From: Ceratotherium simum simum
Taxonomy: Eukaryota; Chordata; Mammalia; Perissodactyla; Rhinocerotidae
Assembly: GCF_000283155.1 (NCBI RefSeq)
Contig: NW_004454177.1
Coordinates: forward strand, 21,767,041-21,831,040
Direction: 5' to 3'
Length of the DNA stretch: 64,000 nucleotides
Shown here piece after piece: positions 35,666 to 48,123 of this stretch (position 1 is its first letter; every line of letters begins with the position of its first letter). Under the pieces are notes generated by a model, which saw nothing but the letters and a program-made list of their open reading frames with translations, made no database searches and was not told the DNA's origin. The translations under genes were made by a program, and so were the position numbers.

Positions 35666-35819
35666 AAGTTTTCAAAATATTAAGTTTGAGATGTTGTATA
35701 GGTAAATAAAAAAAGTGGTGTTCAATAAGAGGTTGTTGTAGGCTGATTGTTGGTCACAGGACCCACACTCTGAGAGCCCCATGTCATTTGGTGTTGAAAT
35801 CACTGCAATTGCCTGTTGG

Positions 35820-36180
35820 CATTTTTTAACCTACTCTTCTTCCCCAATCATCTTTTATAGTGCTCAGACTAGCATCCCTAAAACATGATTTCTTCATCTC
35901 TTTCACTTATTTAAAAACGTATAAGTATCCCCTCTTGTTTATCTGCTCAAGTACAGACTCAAGAGATTACAGATCAGCCAAAATTCCCTTCATTTTTTCT
36001 ATCAATATTTATCTCCCTGACTCCTCAGCATAAACCCTTACATGCCCCAATACAGTTGATCTCCTTCTCCATCTCTCACTATGCTGCTTACCAATTCCTG
36101 TGATGAACACTTTCTTTTCATCCCCTTTCTCCTCTGTTAGCGTGTTTTTGCAAACTTCACACTAACTGCACTTTTCAATG
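35820..36180 (+). repeat. L2 fragment
   Basis: Plus-strand L2-like: 'ctcagactagcatccctaaa', then pyrimidine-rich sequence with L2-like order 'cctgactcctcagcataaac'. Confidence 0.5.
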
Positions 36181-36239
36181 CTGTGAACTGACTTGGAATC
36201 ATCTTGGTCTAAATCCTGTTTCAGTATGTGAACATTCTA

Positions 36240-36475
36240 CAAACTGTAGCATAGATTTTGAAATCAAAGACCTAAGTTTAAATCCCATTTCTATACTTAT
36301 TATCTAGGAGAACCTAGGCAAGCCTAAGACTATCTTTATCAAAATAGAATCAGTACTTCTTATCTTTAAAAACTAGTTTGAAAATTTAAACAACCCTTGT
36401 ACAAAAAGCACTGAGCACAGTGCCTGGTACATAATAAATTTTCAATAAATGTTGTCCTTAGTTGTGATTATGATT
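36240..36475 (+). repeat. MIR SINE
   Basis: 'caaagacctaagtttaaatc', 'aaaaagcactgagcacagtg' and 'cctggtacataataaatttt' give a full-length plus MIR. Confidence 0.85.
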
Positions 36476-36599
36476 GTTATTGTCACATATTTTCTTACAG
36501 GCTGCTTTGTTCTGTGATTGTTTCAGGTACATTTCTCATGTGTTACCTCTTGTATACCACGTCTAGTACATCTTGGGTGATTTCCTTTTTCTCCATGTG

Positions 36600-36684
36600 G
36601 TAGGCAGAATAACATTCCCCCAACACTGTCCATGTTTGAATCCTGGAATTTGTGAATATGTTAGGTTACGTGGAGAAAGGGAAT
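36600..36684 (+). repeat. MLT1-like LTR fragment
   Basis: 'gtccatgtttgaatcctgga' and 'tttgtgaatatgttaggtta' resemble the start of MaLR-type LTRs. Short, so only tentative. Confidence 0.45.
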
Positions 36685-36738
36685 TAAAGTTGTATATGTG
36701 TATGTAAAGTTGTATATGTGTATGTAAAGTTGTATATG
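36685..36738. repeat. 20-bp tandem repeat, 2.7 copies
   Basis: Unit taaagttgtatatgtgtatg at 36685-36704 and 36705-36724, then 14 nt of a third copy. All copies are identical. Confidence 0.95.
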
Positions 36739-36879
36739 CTGCTTCCTTGCTATGCTAAAAGAAAAAGAGTTTTAAGGGTGAAAAAGACAAGAGAACAGTC
36801 TCTTTTTACAGCTCTTGGATATAGAAAACGGTGATCCTGACTGAAAGATGTAACAAGTTTATTGCATTTTTTTAAAAGA

Positions 36880-36975
36880 GAATCAGTTGAAAGAACACAA
36901 GCTTTGGAGTCACCGAGATCAGGGTTGGAATCCCAGGTTTATTTCTAATATCTATGTGACTCTTTGGGATTGGAA
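36880..36975 (+). repeat. MIR fragment
   Basis: 'acaagctttggagtcaccga' and 'gggttggaatcccaggttta' are the 5' part of a MIR. Confidence 0.75.
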
Positions 36976-37505
36976 CCTTCTTCAATATATTCCATGTGAC
37001 AGTTGCATTGCGTCATGTAGTTTCCACCCACCTAAAATTGTAAAAGTCCCCGAATATCTCCGCAATTTCCAGTGGCCCATGAATCTCTGTCCCCCAATCA
37101 ACCATAATCCTTTACACAGATGTTACAGGAAGTTGTGGTGGGGGTTGATGAATACTGCACTAACATGTGCCTCTGGGGAAGAGACATGTCCACAGGGGAG
37201 GGGAGCCCAGTGAACTGAAATATAACCTGGCCTTAAGACCCATGGCCTGAATCCAGCAGGTCCCAGCTCCCTGTGAGCTTCCTCCACAAACGACCACAGC
37301 AGCAAATCAATAGTCCTGACCGATTCACACAACTGTAGAAAATTACTCAATTCATTTTAGCACTAGTTCCTGGACCTCAGTTCTGATGGTGGTGCTGAGT
37401 GGCTCAGAGGCACAAGATGCATGTATCAGCACCAAGCGTCTAAGAAACTTAAATCCACCAAGGATGGCAGGCACCCTGAGTTTCGGGAAGACTTTAAACA
37501 AACGA
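36976..37505. other. Unassigned intron block
   Basis: Higher GC than the surroundings at 37010-37320. Frames on both strands (36887-37213 plus, 37123-37350 minus) have no recognised family. Possibly an old repeat that I do not recognise. Confidence 0.3.
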
Positions 37506-37509
37506 TGAA

Positions 37510-37665
37510 AAAGAACTTAGACTTCCTTGAACCTCAGTTTTCTCAGTAGCAAATTATAATAAAATGGTTTTCCTGCAGGGTCATACTGAGAATTAAAATT
37601 ATATATGTTAAGCACCTAATAATGAGCCAAGCACAATGTAGGTAATTCATAAAAGATAATCTTTA
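37510..37665 (+). repeat. MIR fragment
   Basis: 'cttgaacctcagttttctca' and 'taatgagccaagcacaatgt' mark a plus MIR. Confidence 0.7.
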
Positions 37666-38675
37666 ATTTTAAATGGAGCAAATACTAATAACCCAGAAGA
37701 AGGAACCACTACTTCTGTACTCTTATAAAGTGTGCAAAGGAAATTGTTGAGCTCTGTCATCCCCTAAATTTTTTGAATAGGCAAAAAAAGGACATTTTAT
37801 TGGTTTTCTATACTCAGAAGTGCACTTCAGAGCAAGATCACTCCTGACAAGCCACTGGAAACCACCCAAATAGCCTGTGAGATCACATTACTTCTTATTA
37901 CAAATTACATCATCAGAACATTTCAGAACCTAGAGTACCCACTCTCACGTATCCCTAGGTGCTGCTAATGTGTGAAATTACTGAACTATGACAGTATAAT
38001 ATAAAAGCCAGTAGCAAATTCTCAAGAAAAACTATTGCATTTAAAAATATATATAAATAGGAACAGTAGTAGTTCCACTATGGTGTGGTGCAGGAAAAAA
38101 GAGAAAACAAAATGAATCCATATGGCTATTGTCTTAAATCATCAAAATATAATTAAAACAAGTGAAATCAAAGCAGCCTACAGCTATATATAAGCCCAGA
38201 TTTAATGAGTTGTGGAAAATGCAATAAACTAAACAAATCACACATTACTATTAATTAATGGGCTGTAAAAGATTTCCAGGTGGTTTAGGCAAATAAAAAT
38301 TTTTATTTTATATTTTAGAAGAAAAGTTTTTGGTAATTATGAGGTAAGTATAGTTTATCTTAGCTACTTTTATCTAAAAATTCTGATATTTCTGCTTCGT
38401 TGTAAATGATTATTCAGATTACTTAAAATACATTTTTCTCAATTCCTTATATAAAATTATATTCATAAATCATTTATCAATTATTTTATATCAGGTTATA
38501 TTAATCTTGACATATAAATGTTATTATATTTATAAACTATAAATCATAAAGTTTTTCTCCTGGTAAAATGAAATAATTTGATTAGGGGCTATATTATTAT
38601 AATTAACATAGTATGTATATCTCCTAAATATATAGAGAAGTCATTTGAATACCTCTTCCACTATCTGGCATTCTT
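37666..38675. other. AT-rich intron, nothing recognised
   Basis: No repeat family, exon or RNA gene seen. Confidence 0.4.
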
Positions 38676-38679
38676 TTTT

Positions 38680-39150
38680 TAATCCAACATACACTTATTA
38701 TGTCCCAGTGAAAGTTCTTTATTCTTAAGGACTCAAACATTTTGTCCCAACCTTTCAGGCATTTATATTCTTACAGTGGAGACATAATAATTAGATAATA
38801 TGACAATTGCAACAATACAGCAATGTATAATATGCTATTGAAGCATAGAGGGAAGGAGGATACAGAGAAGGTGTAAAAGTAAGGTGGCATTTGAAGCAAG
38901 TCTTGGAGAAATAAAAGTTCTCAACACAGATAAAGAGATGAAAGACACCTATTATAATACCTGGCATAAAACAGGTATTTTAATATTGTTATATAGATCA
39001 AGGCAGAGGCAACTGATTCCTCTTCTTGTAACTGATATTCACTTATTAATTTAAAGCATGTTTATTGTATACCAATGATTACAATTATTCTTAAGGATTC
39101 ACAGATATTATTGCAATGTTTGAAGCACTTATGTCTCTTAGTGGAGGTAA
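38680..39150 (-). repeat. L2 fragments, antisense
   Basis: Antisense L2 3' UTR: 'acacttattatgtcccagtg', 'ggtggcatttgaagcaagtc', and a second 3' end near 39050-39140 ('gcatgtttattgtataccaa'). Confidence 0.6.
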
Positions 39151-39379
39151 ACAATAGTTGTGGCACATGAAACTGCTTCAAGAGAAGAGTTTACACTTTC
39201 ATATGTTTATATGCGAATCACTATATTATAAACACAGAAAAAATTCTATTGCCTTCTTTCATTAGTTTGCTAATGTATTGATGTGATATCTAATTCCTGA
39301 AAACTTTCAGGCAAAGAGTTTCATTATGACACACATTAAAAGAAAAGAAGTAAATTTTTAAAACTAATTAGTTAGGGAG

Positions 39380-39660
39380 TTCAGAGTTGGCCTCTTTGAG
39401 GATAATCACATCGGAGCTGAGATGTGAAGAGAAAGAGGGAGACTTGGGAAGATCCAGGGAAGGAGCATTCCAGGCAGCAAGGATAACGGGATGGAGCAAG
39501 TGGCATTGTGGAATCAAGGAAAGACTATGAGGGGCTGGAGCATAGTACCAGAAGGGAGCCAAGAGTAATAATATCATCCAGGGAGAGTGCACAGAATGAG
39601 GTCAGAAGAGGGCTAAGGATGAAATATTAAGTTTAAATGGGTGGGCAGATACCATTAGAG
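39380..39660 (-). repeat. L2 fragment, antisense
   Basis: 'tcggagctgagatgtgaaga', 'ggagcattccaggcagcaag' and 'ggggctggagcatagtacca' are a good antisense L2 match. Confidence 0.7.
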
Positions 39661-39869
39661 AATCAGGGGCCAGAAAAGAAGGCACAAAAGCATGAGCAAT
39701 AACAGAGACAGTGTAGTATCTATTTCATTGTAAGTGTTCAATAAATATCTAGTAAAAGGATACATTTCTTTCTCTAGTAAAGGGAACAAAACAATATATA
39801 AATAACTATAATATCCTGAATATTAATAAGTTTACATTCAAAAATATTAACATTTTTATACAGATGGTA

Positions 39870-41250
39870 TTTTTAATAATATTTGCCAGGCACTGTTTAG
39901 AGCACTTGGGATATATTAGTGAGCAAAACAAAGATTCCTGACCCCATGGATATCAAGAACCAGGCTCACAAATCTCTCCGCATTTATTTCTTGTATCAAG
40001 CTTGTGAGATTGATATGAACATTATCCCTATTTTACAGATGAGAAAACAATCTTTAACTTGCCCCAAATGTTCCTCCTAGGAGCTTGCATTTGAACCCAG
40101 ATTTTTGGGCTTCAAAAATAAACAGGGTACAAAGAATTGGTCATTATGGAGAGGTCACAACATTCTGGGAAGAATAAGGAAAAATTTTATGGAAAATATA
40201 GCATGTGGTTTATAACTTGGAGAGTGAGATGTCAACAGCCATAGAAGTAAGAAGGCAGTCCAGGTCAGCGTATCTGTATGAGGCAGAGAGAAGGGATATT
40301 ACGGATGGCCTGTAGTAAATAATGATTGTGCATCAAAAGTGGGAGATGACGTCTAGAAAAATGGGTTGAGTCCAGATGTGGAGTTCTTTAGTTTTTATTA
40401 GTACTCAGTGGAATATGATAGTTTGGGAACACAAGGGGTGGTCTGAGATGGATGGTGGTGATAAGAACATTTTGGAAGCTATCACAATGGTCCAGGTAAA
40501 AAGTACACTAAAGACTTCAGCTAGGGTGGTTGTACTTTGGTAAGGAAAGAATGCATGTGTGAAAATTACTTGGAGATTGATTGGATATGGAGGAGTAATA
40601 AAAGATAATGAAGAGGGGCAATCAGAGATGTTCCCAAGTTTTCCAATCTGGTATCATTGGTATAATTTACAAGAGAGAAATTCAGAAGCGTGAAAGATTT
40701 TTATGGAAAGAGGATGAAGCATTGGAATTGTGGTGCTGAAGGAGATATTCAACAAACAATTTGGCCCTAGATATTAGAAATAAAATCAGAAAGAAAGACA
40801 TGGATTTAGGAGATATGAATTTATCCTGTATAAGGATAATAGTTGAAAATGAGACAGTGTCTGGGATAGTTTATGGAGAGAGGAGAAAACAAGAGAGAGG
40901 GAGAGAAAGAGAAGAAGTTACCTAGAACTTGGGAATGCTTATACATGGTGAAAAAACAGGAACAGGGACAGAAACAAAGAAAACAGATATAGAATAAGAT
41001 ACAGCGTATCAGGGATGAATGACCTTAAAGAATGTGATACGTAAAAGCAAAGTCTCTTAAACTGATGAGGCACATATAGGTGAACTGCTGATCTATAGAT
41101 GAAGTAGTATTAAGATATCTGAGAATCACATCAAAGGAAATAGGGTAGGGCTATAAATGACATTGTCTGGCAGTGGGTAAATCAAATCACAGCCAATATT
41201 TCTACAGTGGCTCTCTCTGCAAAGGCATAATTTTAGGTGATCACGGATTT
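39870..41250 (-). repeat. L2, long antisense copy
   Basis: 'ttgccaggcactgtttagag' then 'agtgagcaaaacaaagattc', 'atcacaatggtccaggtaaa' and 'attgattggatatggaggag' follow the L2 antisense order over more than 1 kb. A MIR-like patch lies near 40020-40110. Confidence 0.65.
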
Positions 41251-44035
41251 TTAGTAAGCCTCAAATGGAATGAAGGTAAATTTTTTGTAAATTTTGGCAT
41301 TAACATGTGAGTATAATTCAAAGAAGGATCTATCTTCTATATAATGTAGACATTGAAAGCTTATTTCAGGAATAACTGCTCAATTTAGATATGGTTAGGA
41401 GACTTTGATGTTGTTAAAAATTAATCGAGTGTAAAAGAAGGAGAAAGATGAAGCTAGAACACCTATGAATTTTACTGTTGAAGAGCAAAAGCCACTTCAA
41501 ATTATTTTTTCAGTAGACTATATGGTTTACTATGTGTGCCTTCCTACCCCTTAAGTTATTATTGTAAATCCCACTATCCATCCACTGCCTAACTTTTAAA
41601 AAAGCAAATTTTTTTTCTAGTTTCTTACCATATGCTCACTTCTTGACATCCCATATACTAACCTTGACCTTATTCCTCTAATGGAAATACTATCTTTATA
41701 TTCAACTGTGCCCTCTCAGTTGACAAACACAGTTTCTTTATCCTTGTTACCTGCTAATAAATGGACTGAATTTGATGTGGTTAGCAAACCCTGTTACTTG
41801 AGAATCTCTCCTCTATTGTTTTCCATAATTAAATTACTCAGTTTTTCTACCTTCCACTCTTAGTACTTAGTACTTCTAAGAAGTACTTCTTTGACTTAGT
41901 ACTTCTAAGATGAGCAAAATGTCTGCTTTGTCCCATTTCACTCATTATATTAGGCTCCACTTTGATGAAAGAAAAGCAACTAACCTATTTTCTATTTTAC
42001 CCTTCACTAGGAGAGAGGTCATAAATAGGATAGATACATTATCTCAAACACAATGAAGGGCCCCTAGCTAACAAAACCCTCAATTTTCTTTCTTATGCTA
42101 ATATCGATTCCTAATTTTTCTTAGGATTAATATTTTATAATAAAGTAGTACAAGTTTATGGCCTAGATGAATATTCAGTCTTTTTAGTGTAAGCAAAGGT
42201 ACTTCTTAACCAAACACACACATCCACACATCAACCTTTGGAATTTATCATCATTAAGGTAAATTGAATCATCAGGTTACATGCCTTTATTATGCCACTG
42301 TGAAAAACCAGCTCATTTATTAAATGAGGTCCTGGGGGGTGGAAATTTCTCTAACAAGCTATTATATTTGTGTAAGAGTGGAATGTCCACTGAGCTGCTT
42401 TTCTCTAAGATCTTTGTAAAGATAACGATTTGAATCATCTATTTGGCCTTGTTTTTCCTGTCATTAGCATTTACTAGTGCCTCACCATTTGAAAAGTTAT
42501 ATATGATTAGCAATTAATCAATAATTATTTTCTAAACTAAGTAATGGAATACATTTCTAATTTCATTTTAAAAGAAAGATAATCAGGAAAGTTAAATTTT
42601 AGTACAGGATTGTGTTAAAACATACATGAGCTTTTTGTTCTTTTTATTTCCCTGTGTGCAAGGCAGTAAATTTTGGGAATGAGATAAGCCTACAAAAACT
42701 GTATAATCTATGAATAAGAAAAGCAATTCTATTTTATAGTTTTATATGGAGATAATTTGTCTCTATGGTAGAGGCCAGGGGGGAAAAAAGAACATCTGTT
42801 AAAGCAAAGGTTAAGGATATCATCTTGTGGCAGAGGAGTTTCAATGGACCCTGGGCAAGGGTAAGTATTTCTAGTTCAAAAAGACCATGTAAAATGTATG
42901 TATTGAAATATTTTATTTGTCCTTAGCTAATTATGCTGAAATGTGTTTGGCAATATCAAAGAAAACCTCATATTCAAAATGATGTAGAGGTGCCAGGGTT
43001 GCAAAGATAAACAAGATTAGGTTGACAGTTAATTTTTATGTTTTATATTTAAATACTCCTTTAGCCTTATCCATATTTACTATGCCATCCAGATTATGTT
43101 AGAAAAAATAATGTAAGTAGGTGTAATAAGATTAATATTATAAATTTTATATTACTAGTACTTCCAAAATATGGGAACTCAAATCATAAAATTAGAACTG
43201 CAGTTAAAACTCGATTCCAAAACATTAATTTTGATAGTAGAAAAGTACTTCTTAGTACTACTAGCTATTCAACTGATTTTAGTTTAGGTCCACAATAGTG
43301 GCAGTAGCTATAAACTTTAGGTGGTACAAAATAGTTTGAACTAAAGTAGGGTACTTGAATATCCCTCATTTCTAAGGCTAGGCCTCGTTCTAAGGTGAGT
43401 ACAATTGTTACAGGCTGAATTGAGCTTATTTTGAAAGATACATCCTTGTAGACCACATTACTGAGACCTCCACAGTTTCCATGTATCTTCTGAATCAATC
43501 AATCAATATCTTCTGATGATATTGACAGTCAAATTGCATGAATTTTACTTATTTTGCCTCTCTTACAATTAGAGCTATTTTGAGGTTCACTTGCACATTA
43601 ATAAAAACCAATATGAAGTTGTCAACGTAATATGAAAGTATGCATAACCTGATTTATTAGAAAAAATAACATCAGAGTAAAAGCAGTTGGCATGCATGTT
43701 CTCTGTGTGGCTTTCTTTTGGCACAATCGATTTGAAGAGATAAGCCCCTGGGATGAAACAAACCAAAAAGTAGTCTTGTGTGAATACACTGAAGTATAAG
43801 TTAAAAGCAAGGATGATATGAATGTGCGTAAGTACATCAGCTGTACCACATAGAAGAAGTTCAAGTCTTAATCTGAGCTGTGTGGCCACATGTAGTATAT
43901 GACCTTTATCATTTCAGTGTTCTGATCTCAAAATTAGAGGTTGTGAGAGCACTCAGCAGAAGCTTAGGATTGTTCCTATGATTTAATAAGGTGTCATATG
44001 CAAAAACTCTACAAAGTACATTAGGGGAATATTAT
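41251..44035. other. Intron sequence, mostly nothing recognised
   Basis: AT-rich. Frames at 43265-43498 and 43587-43889 (minus) have no support. It holds the repeat cluster at 41866-41909. Confidence 0.4.
41866..41909. repeat. Direct repeat plus 19-bp palindrome
   Basis: cttagtacttctaag occurs at 41866-41880 and 41895-41909. AGTACTTCT-A-AGAAGTACT at 41869-41887 is a perfect inverted repeat overlapping the first copy. Confidence 0.9.
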
Positions 44036-44039
44036 TCCT

Positions 44040-44295
44040 TTTATTTCATTAAGAGATCTGGATCTAGAGTCAGATAACATGAGACTTGAATTTCAGTTTC
44101 ATCTCTTAGTAACCATGTCACCTTTGGAAGTGAGTTACCTCCTTCAGTTTCCTAATTTTCAACATGTTTAAATGTGGATAATGCCCACCTTATGGGGTTT
44201 TTGTTTGTGATTGAACATGAGAGTATATGCAAAAAGCTTACCCCAGTTCTGACACATAATAATCATTTAATAAATCTTAGCAATTATTATTAGCG
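44040..44295 (+). repeat. MIR SINE
   Basis: 'tctagagtcagataacatga', 'ccttcagtttcctaattttc' and 'gttctgacacataataatca' give a nearly full plus MIR. Confidence 0.8.
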
Positions 44296-45835
44296 TTGTC
44301 ATTAAATACTATTAATGTTTATATCATTAAATGGAAATACTATATAAATGTTTAACGTTTAAAATAAATTGTTCAAATTGATACAGTGATTTTCATTATA
44401 GTGTTTATTTTATGAACAAAGATAGGCTTGCTTTTTTTTAGTCTCTAAAAGTGGGTGAATAAACTAAGATCAAAAATATTTGGAGAATATTTTAAGAAAT
44501 AACTTTGGAAACAATCTCTAAAATACAAAATATCACAAAATTAAACAAATAAAAACACTGCCACAGAATGTCCTCTACAGGAAAGATATAATCCCATTTA
44601 TCTATCAAAAGTGTTTTAAAAAAATCAGGATTAGTAAAACACTGATAATTTTTTCTTTCTTGTGCTCTTATAATGGAATTAAAAAAATAATAATTGTAAG
44701 TCAAGTTTTCTAGATCTGCTTGCATAGTGGTGCACAGGGACTCAGAAATATTGTATAATAAACATGCTAGTTCCATCCCAGCAATTGTGTTATTATTTTG
44801 TGAATTTAATGACTATTTATGAAATTTCATGAATTATAATTTAAATAAGTCTGTTACAGCTGTGATTTCTTAGGTGGATGATTTACTATGTTTATGAAAA
44901 CAATTGATATTAATGACCTCATTTGATGTTCTTTACTGACATATTATAGACATATTTTTGGTTATTTTGTTCTGACAGATGTGATCCTTTTAAAATGCTA
45001 TTTAATTTTCTATGAACAATTTAGGGAAGATAGTTTTCTAAATCCTTCTACCTATGAAGAGTTGGGAGGTAAGCACTTTTTTTTTCTTATAGTAGGCCGA
45101 AAAACAAGATGTTTCAAAAACTTACTGAAAAAGTAAACTATTATTTCTAGATCTTTAGACATGAGTTATAGCAGTGGCATGGGTAGACACCTTAAGTGTT
45201 GACAGCTGAAATAGAATAACATTTGCACATACATTCTCAAAGAACTGAACAGCAGGATTTTTTACTTAGTTTGATAAATTCTATCACTATATCCTGACTC
45301 TATACTTGCAACTCAATGAAGCTATGGAGTGAATAGGAAACTTTCATTGCTACCAGGATCAATAGAGAGATGGTGCTAGAATTCTAAAATCATGTTTAGA
45401 AAGAAAAGTCAGAGAGCTTTCTTCTGTATGTAATCACAGACATATCAAAAATTACCTTAAAAAAGATAACTTGACCATATTTCTCTAGGCTACCTTAGTT
45501 TGTTTTAGACATCTATTATAATACGCAATATATTACCAATAGTGTGCAAAATAATATGTAAAGATATTATTATTAACTTTAAAATGGATATTAATACCTA
45601 TTTTGATATTAATATTAAATCCATTAATACCCTTATAGATATTAACATCCATTTTAAATTTAGTAATAATCTCACTAACTACTATGTAGAGCTTTATATT
45701 TATAAAATGTTTCTGCTTAAATTGTCTTATTTATTTTGACTCTCTGTTGCAATCGTTAGAGACAAATGTATATGTAACTCCTAAGGAATCATTCCTCTCA
45801 CAAGTCTTAGAAGGAAATTCTTTTTGAGCATAGTG
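44296..45835. other. AT-rich intron, nothing recognised
   Basis: A 94-codon minus frame (44492-44776) and a 65-codon plus frame (45542-45739) lie in AT-rich DNA without supporting signals. Confidence 0.4.
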
Positions 45836-45839
45836 GTGC

Positions 45840-46448
45840 TGGAGGGTATTCACTCATTCACTTACTCATTCTGCAAACATTGTCTGAGTGCTGACTATGT
45901 ACTTGAATGTTAGCAGTTGGGTATTAATCTAAAAAAAATAAATGAGGCATGAAATCTGCCCTCAATGAATTTGGTCTTATAGAGCCAGTTGTGTGCTCAA
46001 GCTTGGAAGGGCTGTTGAGAACCCAAGATGACTGTCATAAATAGTTGCAATGCAAATAACAAGAAACAAATATAATAAGGAACGTATGGCAGAGAGAGAC
46101 AGAGGCAGAAACAGACAGAGACAGACAGAGGCTGGTTGTTGAACAGGAGCCCAGCAGACAGGCAGAACACCACAAGTAAAGATTTGATATCATAAATAAG
46201 AATAAAATGTTTTGAGGACAGTATATAGTTCAGTATAGCCTATATTAGAGAGAAATCTGGAAAAGTAGGCAGAGTCTAAAGAATAAATGTCCTTGAGGTT
46301 ATTTGTAGGAGTTTGCACTTTATTCTGGAGTGGATTGGAAGACTTTAAGTGTTTTAAGAAAGATAGGCTGATCAGATTAGTGTTTCTTGGGTAGGAGGAA
46401 AAGCGGAGAAGATAAATAATAGTAACTCTTTGTCTAAATAAATCCATG
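45840..46448 (-). repeat. L2 copy, antisense, with GA-rich insert
   Basis: 'cattcacttactcattctgc' and 'gctgactatgtacttgaatg' open an antisense L2. A GACAGA-rich stretch lies at 46089-46135. 'tggattggaagactttaagt' and 'aggctgatcagattagtgtt' continue the L2. Confidence 0.6.
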
Positions 46449-46449
46449 T

Positions 46450-47870
46450 TAGCATAAAAACAGACACATAGACAAATGGAACAGAATAGAAAGCCCAGAA
46501 ATAAACCCAGACATATATGGTCAATTAATTTACGACAAAGGAGCCAAAAATATACAATGGGGAAAAGATATTATCTTCAGTAAATGGTGTTGAGGGGGCT
46601 GGCCTGGTGGCATAGTGGTTACCTTCAGCACACTCTGCTTCAGCAGCCTAGGTTCAAGTGTTCAGATCCCAAGCACGGACTTACACCACTCATCAAGCCA
46701 TACTGTGGTTGCAACCCACATATGAAATAGAAGAAGATAGGCACAGATGTTAGCTCAGGGTCATTCTTCCTCAAGCAAAAATAGCAAGATTGGCAACAGG
46801 TGTTAGCACAGGGCCAATCTTCCTCACCAAAAAATAAATAAATGGTGTTGGGAAAACTGAACAGCCACATGCAAAAGAATAAAACTGGACCAATATCTTA
46901 CACCATACACAAAAATTAACTAAAAATAGATTAAAGACTTGAACACAAGACCTGAAAGCATAAAACTCGTAGAAGAAAACATAGGCAATAAGCTCCATGA
47001 CATAGGTCTTCACAATGATTTTTTTGAATGTGACAACAAAAGCAAACGTGACAAAAGCAAAAATAAACAAGTGAGACTACATTAAACTAAAAAGCTTCTG
47101 CACAGCAAAGGAAACCATCAACAAGATGAAAAGGCAACCTACAGAAGGGGAGAAAACTTGAAAAGACATATGCACCCCCCTGTTCTTTGCAGCATTATTT
47201 ACAATAGCCAAGATGTGGAAACAACCTAAATGTCCATCGATGGATGAATGGATAAAGACATTATATATATACGCAATGGAATATTATTCAGCCATAAAAA
47301 GAATGAAATCTTCTCATTTGTGACAACATGGATGGACCTTGAGGGCACTATGCTAAGAAAAATAAGTTGGACAGAAAAAGACAAATACTGTATGATCTCA
47401 CTTATATGTGGAATCTAAAACAAAAACAAAACAAAAAACCGAGGTCATGGATACAGAGAACAGACTGGTGATTGCCAGAGGCAGTGGTTGGGAGGTGAAA
47501 AAAATGGGTGAAGGGGGTCAAAAGGTACAAATTTCCAGTTATATAACTAATCATTTATTATAGTTATTATAAACTATAATAAACTAAGCATGAGAATGTA
47601 ATGTACAGCATGGTGACTATAGTTGGTAATACTATATTGTATATTTGAATGTTGGTAGTAGAGTAGATCCTAAAAGTTCTCAACATAAGAAAAAAATTTC
47701 TTTTGTAACTATGCAAGATGGTGGATGTTAACTAGACTTATTGTGGTGATAATTTCGCAATATATACAAATTTTGAATCATTATGTTGTACACCTGAAAC
47801 TAATATAATGTTATATATCAATTACACTTTAATTTAAAAATAATAAATAAAATTTTAAAAATCATTTTAA
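46450..47870 (+). mobile_element. 5'-truncated L1, split by an ERE
   Basis: Plus-strand L1 with only the end of ORF2 and the 3' UTR. 'aacccagacatatatggtca' starts the ORF2 part; 'aataccagccataaaaag'-type sequence near 47290 encodes the ORF2 C-terminus; 'tgtacacctgaaactaatat' and an A-rich tail end it. A jump at about 47160-47175 suggests an internal deletion. The ERE at 46593-46838 interrupts it; the L1 reads on across the ERE. Frames on the minus strand (46640-47070) are complementary to these elements. Confidence 0.9.
46593..46838 (+). repeat. ERE SINE, longer type, nested in L1
   Basis: Starts GGGGGCTGGCCTGGTGGC; has the A-box-like 'tggcatagtggtt', and the 3' module 'tgttagctcagggtcattct' twice in degenerate form, ending in an A-rich tail. 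The target-site duplication taaatggtgttg lies at 46581-46592 and 46839-46850. Confidence 0.95.
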
Positions 47871-47879
47871 AAAGGCAAA

Positions 47880-48112
47880 AACATAAATAAATATATTCAT
47901 GTCCACAGAGATAGACTTAATGAAGTGGTTACTATGCCCTGACTAACTCCATACTTGCCCCTTAAGTCCCACAGAATGGACACAATATAATCCTGGCGTA
48001 GAGAAGTCATCTTGGTCCCATCTTAGTCTAAACTTAGACTGTAAGGACCATAAATATACTTCAGAGGTGAAATCTTATCCAACTTATAGACTAGGTTAAA
48101 TGGCCAATGTCT
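47880..48112. other. Intron sequence, nothing recognised
   Basis: Short unique stretch between the L1 tail and the next ERE. Confidence 0.4.
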
Positions 48113-48123
48113 GAGGATATCCT

